Assembly: GCA_002315435.1 (NCBI GenBank) | Contig: DCFW01000038.1 | Coordinates: forward strand, 12,787 to 76,786 | DNA from: Bacteroidales bacterium UBA1794 | GTDB lineage: Bacteria; Bacteroidota; Bacteroidia; Bacteroidales; Bacteroidaceae | DNA length: 64,000 nt | Reading direction: 5' to 3' | In this document: piece by piece, positions 54,684 through 62,733 of the stretch | Layout: each line of letters starts with the position of its first letter | Position numbering within the stretch: the first letter of the stretch is position 1 | Program-made: the position numbers and the translations under genes | Notes under the pieces: model-generated | Databases searched by the model: none | What the model was told of the DNA's origin: nothing | What the model saw: the letters and a program-made list of their open reading frames with translations, nothing else

Positions 54684-56459
54684 TCATGCAACAAAATCTT
54701 CACGTTGAATATAGGCAAGTATATCCCCCTTCTCTACATATTGTCCCTGCTTTGTACAGATCTCCACAATTCGACCTGAGAAGTTAGAATCTACTTTATC
54801 AAAAGTGTGCCATGGAGTAGAGATATAGCAGAACAGCTCTCCGGGAAGAAACTTTTGCCCGATTACAGGTGGCTGAGAAGGAGCATTAACATCCACTTCC
54901 CACAACACTTGTCCTCTCTCATCTGCAATTACAGGTTCAGCCCTCGCCTCTTTCATCTTTTTTATTTGCTCTTCATCAAATCCGTTCTTTGCTAATGCTG
55001 CATCCTTTGCTTGTTGCAAATCTGCTTCAAAACGTTGTTTGGCCAAACCGCTCTTATAATCACGATATTGACGATCATGCATAGCCAATTCAAAGAGTTC
55101 TTCATCATCAGGTCCATAATTCCAACCATTTTCATCCATCTCTTTTCGATACTCATCCAATTGATCAGGGAAGAATGCTTGTGGATCTGCGTCAGTAAAT
55201 TCATACCCCTTCTCTTTTGCTAATAATATTACTTCAGGATCTAACTCTCCGGGCAGTTTACCACTTTTACCCAATATCATATCCCACGCATGTGAATCAA
55301 TCATAGACCATCTGGATTCACCTTTGGCCATTTGTAAAAGATTCATCAATGCTATATTCTTTACATACTGGCTAAATGGAGTAACTAAAGGTGGATAACC
55401 TAAACGGGGCCAAACATAAGCAACTTCATCAAACAATTTTACAAGCAAATCATCTATCGTCAATTCAGACTCGTTGCGGCTTTTCAATATCATATTAATT
55501 CCGGAATGAACTCCTTTTAAATCGGACATCATAGATCCCATCATTCCTCCAGGTAATCCACAAGCCAGCAACAGAGACGAACATTCCTTATTGGTAGAAT
55601 TCATAAAATAGCCCAAGAAATCGTCAATAAACTCTTGAGTAATTGCCCGTACCCGCATATAAGCATTCATATTAATTTCAGGTACATCAAAACCTGCATC
55701 CTTAAGCATAGCCTGTACAGAAATGACATCAGGATGAACCTTTCCCCATGCCATAGGTTCCATGGCAACATCTATAATGTCAGCACCGTTACGACAAACT
55801 TCTAAGATTGAAGCCATTGATAATCCGGGACCGCTATGTCCATGATATTGAATAATAATGTCAGGATGTTTTTCTTTAATGGCTTTTGTGAGAAGACCTA
55901 AGAAAACCGGGCGACCGATACCTGCCATATCTTTCAAACATATTTCAGGAGCTCCGGCTGCAATTAATTTATCCGCTATATCTGCGTAATATTTAATGGT
56001 GTGGACTGGTGAATGCGTAATGCAAAGTGTTGCTTGTGGTATCATACCTGCTTCGTTAGCATACTTAATGGATGGAATGATATTACGAACTTCATTCAAA
56101 CCACAAAATATACGAGTGATGTCAACTCCTTGTGCATGTTTAACCTTATACATCAATCTACGTACGTCAGCAGGTACCGGATACATACGTAATCCGTTGA
56201 GACCGCGATCGAGCATGTGTGTCTGTATGCCAACGTCGTTAAAAGGTTTGGTAAAAGTACGTACCGCAGTATTAGGATTTTCGCCATAAAGTAAATTTAC
56301 TTGCTCAAAGGCTCCTCCATTTGTTTCAACTCTGGCAAAACATCCCATATCAATTATCAATGGAGCTACCTTTGCCAATTGATCAGCACGAGGTTGGTAT
56401 TTACCGGATGATTGCCACATATCGCGATAGACCAGACTAAATTTGATTTTTCTTCCCAT
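54684..56459 (-). CDS. Carboxyltransferase-domain protein resembling pyruvate carboxylase subunit B / oxaloacetate decarboxylase alpha
   Basis: This 591-residue protein has a TIM-barrel carboxyltransferase domain (about 1-300), a PYC_OADA conserved domain (about 310-470) and a C-terminal biotinyl-like domain (about 515-591). The lysine near the metal is kept in EICLKDMAGI and the HxH in IQYHGHSGPG, but the usual RDAHQS reads RDMWQS. The carrier domain lacks the AMKM biotinylation motif: the equivalent stretch reads STPWHTFDKV, although the flanking SGRIVEICTKQGQYVEKGDILAYI is intact. It may therefore be unable to carry biotin itself. The gene stands alone, and its natural reaction is open. 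A minus-strand TATATTTG (complement of 56492-56499) is a plausible promoter element. Confidence 0.8.
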   Translation of the reverse strand: MGRKIKFSLVYRDMWQSSGKYQPRADQLAKVAPLIIDMGCFARVETNGGAFEQVNLLYGENPNTAVRTFTKPFNDVGIQTHMLDRGLNGLRMYPVPADVRRLMYKVKHAQGVDITRIFCGLNEVRNIIPSIKYANEAGMIPQATLCITHSPVHTIKYYADIADKLIAAGAPEICLKDMAGIGRPVFLGLLTKAIKEKHPDIIIQYHGHSGPGLSMASILEVCRNGADIIDVAMEPMAWGKVHPDVISVQAMLKDAGFDVPEINMNAYMRVRAITQEFIDDFLGYFMNSTNKECSSLLLACGLPGGMMGSMMSDLKGVHSGINMILKSRNESELTIDDLLVKLFDEVAYVWPRLGYPPLVTPFSQYVKNIALMNLLQMAKGESRWSMIDSHAWDMILGKSGKLPGELDPEVILLAKEKGYEFTDADPQAFFPDQLDEYRKEMDENGWNYGPDDEELFELAMHDRQYRDYKSGLAKQRFEADLQQAKDAALAKNGFDEEQIKKMKEARAEPVIADERGQVLWEVDVNAPSQPPVIGQKFLPGELFCYISTPWHTFDKVDSNFSGRIVEICTKQGQYVEKGDILAYIQREDFVA

Positions 56460-56540
56460 AGTATTAAAAATGTTAGATCATGATAATGAAGCAAATATAG
56501 AAAAAGAAAATCAAAAACAAAATTCTATATGTATAATTAT

Positions 56541-56583
56541 AAAAAAAAGACTTGTTGCAATACCCTCGTATTAGCAACAAGCC
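56541..56583 (-). terminator. Intrinsic terminator after the sigma factor gene
   Basis: On the minus strand GGCTTGTTGC pairs with GCAACAAGTC and a run of eight T follows. Confidence 0.9.
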
Positions 56584-56616
56584 TATCAGTATACCTATTG
56601 AAAATTAAAAAATATC

Positions 56617-57120
56617 TTACATGTAACTCTTTAATTGTTCTTTCAAGCGTTGGCGGGTGAAAAAAATTCTACTTTTTACCGTACCTAACGGAAGATTCAA
56701 GTCATTAGCTATCTCGCGATATTTATATCCTGAAACATGCATTGAAAATGGTTTCTTATATTCTTGCGGTAAAGAATTGACCAAACGATACAATTCTTTC
56801 ATATCATAATTGCTTTCTGTAGAATCTATCCCGGGATCTTGCACTTTGTTCAAATGATACAAATTATCTGTTTGATCCACAAAAGTCTGGTCTCTCATAA
56901 CCTTTCTATAGTTATTAATAAATATGTTACGCATTATTGTATAGACCCATCCTTTGAAGTTAGTCTCAACCGTATACTTATCTTGATTGTCCAGAACTTT
57001 AAGAGAGGTTTCTTGTAAAAGATCATTTGCGTTCTCTCTATCAGAAGTCAACTTAATAGCAAACTGTAAAAGTTCCTTCTGCATACCCACTAAATCTTTT
57101 TCAAATTTCAAATTTTCCAT
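56617..57120 (-). CDS. ECF-type RNA polymerase sigma factor
   Basis: This is a 167-residue sigma70-family factor with regions 2 and 4. Region 2 shows LTSDRENANDLLQETSLKVLDN and the GWVYTIMRNIFINNYRK helix; region 4 shows LPQEYKKPFSMHVSGYKYREIANDLNLPLGTVKSRIFFTRQRLKEQL. No anti-sigma gene is next to it, which is unusual for Bacteroides ECF factors of polysaccharide loci, so it is likely a stand-alone stress or envelope factor. The downstream stem-loop ends its transcript. Confidence 0.93.
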   Translation of the reverse strand: MENLKFEKDLVGMQKELLQFAIKLTSDRENANDLLQETSLKVLDNQDKYTVETNFKGWVYTIMRNIFINNYRKVMRDQTFVDQTDNLYHLNKVQDPGIDSTESNYDMKELYRLVNSLPQEYKKPFSMHVSGYKYREIANDLNLPLGTVKSRIFFTRQRLKEQLKSYM

Positions 57121-57217
57121 GATCGTGCCCTTTCTTTTTTAATTCGTTGTGACCGTTTATATTTTTATCTGTTGCAAGTTTAATAAATAAAAAGGGGCGG
57201 CACGGGTGGAAAATAAG

Positions 57218-57280
57218 TAAAAAAAAGGGTGAAAACTAATATTTAATTGATAGTATTACATGAATAACAGTTTTCACCCC
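57218..57280 (-). terminator. Terminator-like stem after the TRIC channel gene
   Basis: On the minus strand GGGTGAAAACT pairs with AGTTTTCACCC and a run of eight T follows. The loop is about 30 bases, longer than usual. Confidence 0.65.
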
Positions 57281-57298
57281 ATCATTGCATTCTCATAT

Positions 57299-57919
57299 TT
57301 AGCTGTTATGTTCTTTTCCTTTCAAAATAGGTAAAGTTATACGGAATTTGACTGCAATCAACCTCACGGCGAATACCCCCAAACCACTTATAAGTTGAGT
57401 GAAAATAGGAGGCACACCAATATGATAACATAGCCAATAAATAACACCACCAATAACGCAAGCCATTGCATAAATCTCTTTCCGGAAAATAAGAGGTATT
57501 TCATTAATAAGTATATCTCTGATAATACCTCCTGCTGCTCCCGTCAGGCATCCCATAATAATTGCTACCCAAAACGGATATCCCAAAGAAATGGTTTTGC
57601 CAACTCCCACAACTGTAAACAATGCTAATCCGATGGTGTCAAAGATAAAAAATGTAACATCCATACGTATAATCCATTTACCCAAAAAGATAACCAAAAT
57701 CAGTGCAAAAGCTGAACAAATTAAATACACGGAATTTGTCATCCAAAATGGAGTTACACCCAATAGCAGGTCGCGAAGCGTTCCACCACCAATTGCTGTA
57801 GCAAGTCCTACAACATAGGCACCAAACCAGTCAAACTGTTTGGCCGAAGCAAGCCGTATACCACTAATGGCAAAGGCGAATGTGCCTAAAAACTCAATTA
57901 CTTGAAAAAATGTTGGCAT
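57299..57919 (-). CDS. TRIC-family cation channel (YicG/UPF0126)
   Basis: This 206-residue inner-membrane protein has two repeats of the UPF0126/TRIC type and about seven hydrophobic helices. Repeat 1 has FAFAISGIRLASAKQFDWFGAYVVGLATAIGGGTLRDLLLG and repeat 2 has GYPFWVAIIMGCLTGAAGGIIRDILI; both contain the GGG-x-x-RD motif of the ion path. Bacterial TRIC channels conduct potassium or other cations; the specific ion is not known. It is a single gene between the sigma factor and tRNA-Thr. Confidence 0.93.
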   Translation of the reverse strand: MPTFFQVIEFLGTFAFAISGIRLASAKQFDWFGAYVVGLATAIGGGTLRDLLLGVTPFWMTNSVYLICSAFALILVIFLGKWIIRMDVTFFIFDTIGLALFTVVGVGKTISLGYPFWVAIIMGCLTGAAGGIIRDILINEIPLIFRKEIYAMACVIGGVIYWLCYHIGVPPIFTQLISGLGVFAVRLIAVKFRITLPILKGKEHNS

Positions 57920-57950
57920 GTCTCAAAAGTTTACTATAATGCTAATGTAC

Positions 57951-57980
57951 AAAAAAAGCCCAGCCAAACATTGACTGAGC
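57951..57980 (-). terminator. Intrinsic terminator after tRNA-Thr
   Basis: On the minus strand GCTCAG pairs with CTGGGC (one G-U pair) and a run of seven T follows. It ends the SRP RNA-tRNA transcript. Confidence 0.75.
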
Positions 57981-57996
57981 TTCTAAATTTTTTTTG

Positions 57997-58070
57997 AGCC
58001 TCTTGTCGGATTCGAACCAACGACCCCGAGATTACAAATCACGTGCTCTGGCCAACTGAGCTAAAGAGGC
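57997..58070 (-). tRNA. tRNA-Thr, anticodon UGU
   Basis: A 74-base cloverleaf: acceptor GCCTCTT/AAGAGGC, anticodon loop TTTGTAA (UGU), T-arm GTTGG-TTCGAAT-CCGAC. The anticodon stem CGTGA/TCTCG has one U-U mismatch in the middle. CCA is not encoded. It lies 2-3 bases after the 3' end of the SRP RNA. Confidence 0.93.
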
Positions 58071-58072
58071 GG

Positions 58073-58173
58073 GTGGGTAAGCGATCTATATCGCGCCGCT
58101 ACAACCAACTACCCTTGCTGCGATCAAGCCCTGGGGGAATTTGCAGGGAGCTGACCGTATAGGACTTACCCAT
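58073..58173 (-). ncRNA. ffs: Signal recognition particle RNA, small bacterial type (4.5S)
   Basis: A stable RNA of about 100 bases. On the minus strand the ends pair (GGGTAAG with CTTACCC), and the middle has the SRP domain IV strands CGGTCAGCTCC and GATCGCAGCAAGG that form the Ffh-binding internal loops. The apical part (CCCTG/CAGGG) carries a longer loop than in E. coli 4.5S RNA. It would bind Ffh for membrane targeting. A tRNA-Thr gene follows immediately. A covariance-model search would settle the exact ends. Confidence 0.75.
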
Positions 58174-58189
58174 TTCGAATTTGCGTCTG

Positions 58190-58219
58190 CAAAGGTACTT
58201 CATATTTTTGAATTTGCAA
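58190..58219 (-). promoter_or_regulatory. Promoter for the SRP RNA and tRNA-Thr
   Basis: On the minus strand TTG (complement of 58217-58219), exactly 19 bp and TACCTTTG (complement of 58190-58197) match the Bacteroidetes promoter consensus, about 17 bp from the RNA start. Confidence 0.7.
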
Positions 58220-58267
58220 GCAATTATCGAAGTTTTTTCAAGTGAAAGCGAATTTATTCATGAAAGA

Positions 58268-58299
58268 TTGCTGTAATAGTGCTTTTTGTCTTATTTTTG
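58268..58299 (+). promoter_or_regulatory. Promoter for the DUF4199 gene group
   Basis: TTG at 58268-58270, 21 bp, then TATTTTTG at 58292-58299, 22 bp upstream of the start codon. Confidence 0.55.
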
Positions 58300-58321
58300 C
58301 ACCTGAAATAAATAGCGTAGA

Positions 58322-58861
58322 ATGAAGGAAAATCAAAACAACATGCAAGCCTATGCCATGCAATACGGTACATTCATGGGCATCTTTTGGATAATAAAGT
58401 TTATATTCTTTCCACTTGGACTTTATATTCCTATACTTGAGTTTATATTTGTGGTCGGCACGATAGCAGTACCCTTTTATGGATACTACCTCACCAGATC
58501 ATATCGTGACAAAAAACTCAATGGTGTCATTAGTTTTGGACAAGCCTGGATATTCGCAACTTTTATGTTTATGTTTGCAGGATTATTAGTTTCGGTTGTA
58601 CACTATATTTATTTCAGATTCATGGACAACGGTTCCATTCTAAGTTACTATCAAAACTTTGTAACGACTCTAAGTAAAGCGAATATCCCCGGATATCCTA
58701 CCAAACCGATGGCCGATCAATTAACTCAAGCAATTGCGATAGTTTCGTCGCTAACACCGATTCAATTAGTTATGCAATTACTTTCACAGAATGTGATCTA
58801 TGGAGCTTTAATGGCGTTGCCAATTGCTTTATTTGTAAAAAAAAGTAAGAAAACATTATAA
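58322..58861 (+). CDS. DUF4199 family membrane protein
   Basis: This 179-residue inner-membrane protein has four hydrophobic segments (about 14-35, 38-60, 75-98 and 150-170), the pattern of the DUF4199 family found mainly in Bacteroidetes. Function is unknown. In this phylum it is usually found directly before a GT2 glycosyltransferase, as here with an 8-bp gap, so the two probably act together in the membrane, for example on a lipid-linked sugar. This is inference from neighbourhood only. Confidence 0.85.
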   Translation: MKENQNNMQAYAMQYGTFMGIFWIIKFIFFPLGLYIPILEFIFVVGTIAVPFYGYYLTRSYRDKKLNGVISFGQAWIFATFMFMFAGLLVSVVHYIYFRFMDNGSILSYYQNFVTTLSKANIPGYPTKPMADQLTQAIAIVSSLTPIQLVMQLLSQNVIYGALMALPIALFVKKSKKTL

Positions 58862-58869
58862 AATAAATT

Positions 58870-59823
58870 ATGGATATATCAGTAGTAGTACCTTTATATA
58901 ATGAAGCAGAATCGCTCCCCGAATTATATGCAAGCATCAATGATGTAATGAATGCAAACAACTTTTCATACGAAGTGGTTTTTGTTAATGATGGAAGTAC
59001 GGATGATTCATGGAAAACTATTGAAAGCCTTCAAAATTCACATTCGAATGTGAAAGGAATAAAGTTCCGTCGCAACTACGGTAAAAGCGCCGCTTTATTT
59101 TGCGGCTTTCAGAAGGCTATGGGTGATGTAGTAATCACTATGGATGCAGATCTACAAGACAACCCTGAAGAAATTCCAACATTATATCACATGATCAAAG
59201 ATGAAGGGTATGATTTGGTTTCCGGATGGAAAAAGAAAAGATATGATCCTATTTCAAAAACGTTACCCACTAAATTATTTAATGCCACAGCCCGAAAAGT
59301 AAGTGGTATTAATAATCTGCATGACTTCAACTGCGGACTGAAAGCCTATCGAATCGACGTAGTGAAGAATATAGAGGTATACGGCGAGATGCATCGCTAC
59401 ATTCCTTATTTGGCAAAGAATGCAGGATTCGACAAAATAGGCGAATTGGTGGTTCACCATAAAGCCCGTAAATACGGAAAGACAAAATTTGGAGGTTTAA
59501 ACCGTTTCTTCAATGGCTATCTCGACCTTATCTCCTTATGGTTCCTTTCAAAATTCGGAGTAAAGCCGATGCATATCTTCGGTTTCTTGGGATCAGTAAT
59601 GTTCATTATAAGCTTTATTGCCGTAGTAGTGGTTGGAGCTAATAAATTATGGGCTATATTCAATCATATGCCTGAACGTTTGGTCACTGATACTCCCTAT
59701 TTCTATTTAGCGCTTACCGGAATGATTCTTGGTACACAATTATTTGTAGCTGGATTCTTAGGAGAATTGATTTCACGTAATGCTACCGGACGAAATAGTT
59801 ATCAAATCGAAAAAGAAATTTAA
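58870..59823 (+). CDS. GT2-family glycosyltransferase, polyprenyl-phosphate type
   Basis: This is a 317-residue membrane-bound glycosyltransferase. The GT-A fold starts ISVVVPLYNEAESLPELY, has the DxD-type MDADLQDNPEE near residue 96 and NDGSTDDSW earlier. Two C-terminal helices (about 234-256 and 275-300) anchor it, as in DPM1/ArnC-like enzymes that move a sugar from a nucleotide donor onto polyprenyl phosphate. The sugar is not known. It is coupled to the DUF4199 gene upstream and lies 8 bp before the DUF6452 lipoprotein gene. Confidence 0.92.
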   Translation: MDISVVVPLYNEAESLPELYASINDVMNANNFSYEVVFVNDGSTDDSWKTIESLQNSHSNVKGIKFRRNYGKSAALFCGFQKAMGDVVITMDADLQDNPEEIPTLYHMIKDEGYDLVSGWKKKRYDPISKTLPTKLFNATARKVSGINNLHDFNCGLKAYRIDVVKNIEVYGEMHRYIPYLAKNAGFDKIGELVVHHKARKYGKTKFGGLNRFFNGYLDLISLWFLSKFGVKPMHIFGFLGSVMFIISFIAVVVVGANKLWAIFNHMPERLVTDTPYFYLALTGMILGTQLFVAGFLGELISRNATGRNSYQIEKEI

Positions 59824-59831
59824 GACTTCAT

Positions 59832-60314
59832 ATGAAAAAACTTCTGGTGTGGACTCTAGTAATAATCGCAATAATCATGTCAGCTTGCGAAGAAGAATAT
59901 GAGACAAGCGTAAGCCGAACTCAGATGAAGCTGACTTTTTATAGAAGAACAGATACATCAACTGTGAATATGGGTGTGTCTGATACATTAAATATTTACG
60001 CACTAAAAACTGATTCTGTTTTAGGATCAGCAGGAGATAGTACCACATCAGCATATTCTTTACCTCTTAGTTACACTGCTGATTCAACCGTTTTTATCCT
60101 AAGGAAAGGTGCCAAAAACTTTGTAAGTGACACATTGGTTGTAAAATATAATGCGTGGGCACATTTCCTTTCCATGGATCAAGGAAGTGTCATGTATTAC
60201 AATATCAGCAATGCAACCATAACACATCATTTCATCAGTTACATGAATATAATAAGTAAGAATGTTAGGGAAGTTGAAACAGAAAATTTACGGCTCTATT
60301 ATGTGGCGAAATAG
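59832..60314 (+). CDS. DUF6452 family lipoprotein
   Basis: This is a 160-residue exported lipoprotein. The signal peptide ends in IIMSAC, a lipobox with Cys19, followed by acidic EEEYE. The remaining sequence is beta-rich, with no catalytic motif. The family is restricted to Bacteroidetes and has no known function. Its stop lies 14 bp inside the next gene, the DUF6048 protein; such pairs occur together regularly, suggesting a joint outer-membrane role. Confidence 0.75.
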   Translation: MKKLLVWTLVIIAIIMSACEEEYETSVSRTQMKLTFYRRTDTSTVNMGVSDTLNIYALKTDSVLGSAGDSTTSAYSLPLSYTADSTVFILRKGAKNFVSDTLVVKYNAWAHFLSMDQGSVMYYNISNATITHHFISYMNIISKNVREVETENLRLYYVAK

Positions 60315-61050
60315 TTTATTGATGATCATGATGTTTTTCATTATACTTACAATGAAAGCACAAGCACCAGCACCATCGCAGACAAAGTCACACACTCCAC
60401 ACAAAGTGAAGGTTATGACCCAACAAGAACGGCTTGCCCAGCGTAAAGCTGAATCTGCCAAAAAAGATACATTGAAGTTTTCACTTTTCAATGGCGTTTA
60501 TATTGGTGCAGACCTTTATGGCATTGGAAATCATTTTCTTGGAAGTCACTACGATGCATATGAAGTAAGTGCAGATGTGAACTTAAAGAATCGCTTTTTC
60601 CCTGTCTTCGAATTAGGATACGGAAAGACTGACTATACAAAGAATGGCTCTACATATACTGCGTCAGCTCCATATTTCCGCATTGGAATGAACTATAAAA
60701 TCAAACACAAAACGAAAAGTGAAAGCCATTTGTTTGTAGGCTTTCGCTACGGTATGTCCAAATTTAATTATAGTTTAAAAACCGCTGGACTTACTGATGG
60801 AATATGGGGAGGAACTGTTCCTCTGAAAATAGACAATGCATCGACCACAGCAATGTGGTATGAATTGGTCTGCGGAATAAGAGTGCATGTTTATAAAAAT
60901 CTAATGATGGGATGGACAGTTCGTTATTGCACAAGAATTAAAGCGAATGGAACCAGTGAAGGTGATCCATGGTATATACCCGGATTCGGACAAAACAGAA
61001 ATAACAATTATGGATTTACCTATTCTATTTATTATAAGCTACCATATTAA
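60301..61050 (+). CDS. DUF6048 family outer-membrane protein
   Basis: The protein has about 249 residues, with a signal peptide cleaved near TMKAQA-PAPS and barrel-like alternating strands that end in SIYYKLPY. The start at 60301 is preferred: it begins exactly with a positively charged residue and hydrophobic core of the signal peptide. An in-frame ATG at 60262 would put 13 non-signal residues in front. Function unknown; it overlaps the DUF6452 gene by 14 bp and precedes mntP by 3 bp. Confidence 0.75.
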   Translation: MWRNSLLMIMMFFIILTMKAQAPAPSQTKSHTPHKVKVMTQQERLAQRKAESAKKDTLKFSLFNGVYIGADLYGIGNHFLGSHYDAYEVSADVNLKNRFFPVFELGYGKTDYTKNGSTYTASAPYFRIGMNYKIKHKTKSESHLFVGFRYGMSKFNYSLKTAGLTDGIWGGTVPLKIDNASTTAMWYELVCGIRVHVYKNLMMGWTVRYCTRIKANGTSEGDPWYIPGFGQNRNNNYGFTYSIYYKLPY

Positions 61051-61053
61051 ATC

Positions 61054-61632
61054 ATGAACATACTTGATATATGGATACTGGCAATCGGACTTGCTATGGA
61101 TTGTTTGGCAGTGTCCGTCGCTAGCGGAATTATCCTTAAACGAGTTGAATGGCGAACAATCCTGTTCATGTCATTGACCTTTGCCATATTTCAAGCCGCT
61201 ATGCCGATAATAGGTTGTACAATTGCAGGAAATTTTTCTCACTTCATTGAAGATATTGACCATTGGATTGCATTTGCAATACTGGCATTCCTTGGCATAA
61301 ATATGATCCGTGAATCATTTCGTGACGAAGAAAACAAACGCAATTATGATCCATCCAAACCTAAAGTTATTTTTACCTTGGCGATAGCAACAAGTATTGA
61401 CGCTCTAGCTGTAGGTGTCTCATTTGCATGCCTGGGTATGAATTCAGTAGAGAAACTAACTCCTGCCATAAGCATCATCGGATTTGTCACTTTTATTTTT
61501 TCATTTGGTGGATTATTCTTCGGCATATTCTTCGGCAAAAAAAGGAATTGGCATATGGAGTTATGGGGAGGATTAATTCTCATAGGCATAGGTCTTAAAA
61601 TTTTGATGGAACATATCCTAGAAAACAAATAA
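61054..61632 (+). CDS. mntP: MntP-type manganese efflux pump
   Basis: This 192-residue inner-membrane protein exports Mn2+. Six helices form two repeats with the conserved acidic residues in LAIGLAMDCLAVSVASG and IATSIDALAVGVSF. The C-terminal GGLILIGIGLKILMEH is typical. No yybP-ykoY Mn riboswitch is seen upstream, as only 3 bp separate it from the previous gene, so expression is likely set by the operon promoter. apbE follows within a few bp. Confidence 0.93.
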   Translation: MNILDIWILAIGLAMDCLAVSVASGIILKRVEWRTILFMSLTFAIFQAAMPIIGCTIAGNFSHFIEDIDHWIAFAILAFLGINMIRESFRDEENKRNYDPSKPKVIFTLAIATSIDALAVGVSFACLGMNSVEKLTPAISIIGFVTFIFSFGGLFFGIFFGKKRNWHMELWGGLILIGIGLKILMEHILENK

Positions 61633-61640
61633 TAATGATC

Positions 61641-62678
61641 ATGAAAAAGGGCAACTCGCAAAAGGATATTATTCTTGCCGTACTCGCAATTTGCATCCTA
61701 TCTGTGTTTGCTATACTCAGCCATAAGAGGCCATACCAACATGATGAAGGAACTATCTTCGGAACTATTTATCATATAACTTATCAAAGTGGAACCGATT
61801 ACAAAACCGACATAGAAAGTGAACTTCGTAAAGTTGACGGCTCTTTATCGATGTTCAATGATACCTCTCTCGTTTCAAAAATAAATCGTAACATCCCTGT
61901 AACCCTTGATCCTTACTTCATCACCGTCTTTAATAAGGCTAAAGAAGTTTCGAAAATAAGCAATGGAGCTTTTGATACAACCGTGGCTCCGCTAGTCAAT
62001 GCATGGGGATTTGGTTTCAAGAACTACAAGAACGTAAATCAACATACTATTGACAGTTTACGGCAATTTGTAGGATATGACAAGATAAGCATCGTAAACG
62101 GAAAGATAGTAAAAAAAGACCCACGCGTCATGCTTGACTATAGTGGTATTGCCAAAGGATTCGGAGTGGATGTCGTGGCGAATTTATTAGAAAGTAAAGG
62201 AATCAAGAATTATATTGTAGAAATAGGTGGAGAAATAGATGCACATGGATATGCTCCTACAAAAGAAAATAATAAAGACAGGTATTGGAGAATTGGCATT
62301 GATAAACCCATAGATGGTTCTGACGAGATAGACGATCAGTTGCAAGCGGTTTTAAAGGTTAGGGACTGTTCTATGGCTACCAGCGGAAATTACCGAAAGT
62401 TTTATTACAAAAACGGTAAAAAATATGCACACATTATTGATCCACATTCAGGACAACCTGTTCAACATAGTGTATTGTCGTCAACCGTAATTGCTGAGGA
62501 CTGTATGACAGCCGATGCTTACGCAAAAGTATTTATGGTCAATGGAATAGAAAAGTCCATACCTTTTTTAAGACAACATAGAAATATTGACGTTTACTTG
62601 ATATATGTGGGGAAAGATGAGAAGCTACACTCATATATGACGTCCGGCATGAAAAAATTAGTTGTAAAAGAGGAATAA
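61641..62678 (+). CDS. apbE: FAD:protein FMN transferase (ApbE family)
   Basis: This periplasmic flavin-transferase attaches FMN to Thr of target proteins such as Rnf or Nqr subunits. The 345-residue protein has an N-terminal signal/anchor helix (about 10-27). The ApbE signature is clear: MFNDTSLVSKIN, SNGAFDTTVAPLVNAWGFG, LDYSGIAKGFGVDVVA, YIVEIGGEIDAHG and HIIDPHSGQPVQH with Mg2+-binding residues in DCMTADAYAKVFMV. The start at 61641 is preferred to the ATG two codons earlier. The MBL gene follows, with a promoter inside the apbE end. Confidence 0.95.
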   Translation: MKKGNSQKDIILAVLAICILSVFAILSHKRPYQHDEGTIFGTIYHITYQSGTDYKTDIESELRKVDGSLSMFNDTSLVSKINRNIPVTLDPYFITVFNKAKEVSKISNGAFDTTVAPLVNAWGFGFKNYKNVNQHTIDSLRQFVGYDKISIVNGKIVKKDPRVMLDYSGIAKGFGVDVVANLLESKGIKNYIVEIGGEIDAHGYAPTKENNKDRYWRIGIDKPIDGSDEIDDQLQAVLKVRDCSMATSGNYRKFYYKNGKKYAHIIDPHSGQPVQHSVLSSTVIAEDCMTADAYAKVFMVNGIEKSIPFLRQHRNIDVYLIYVGKDEKLHSYMTSGMKKLVVKEE

Positions 62679-62692
62679 AAAAGATACTTTTG
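62662..62692 (+). promoter_or_regulatory. Promoter for the WalJ-like hydrolase
   Basis: TTG at 62662-62664, 20 bp and TACTTTTG at 62685-62692 fit the consensus. It lies across the apbE stop and supports the start at 62734 over an in-frame ATG at 62695. Confidence 0.55.
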
Positions 62693-62733
62693 CAGTGGTT
62701 TTGTATAAAACCAGATTTAGGAATGAAAAAATA

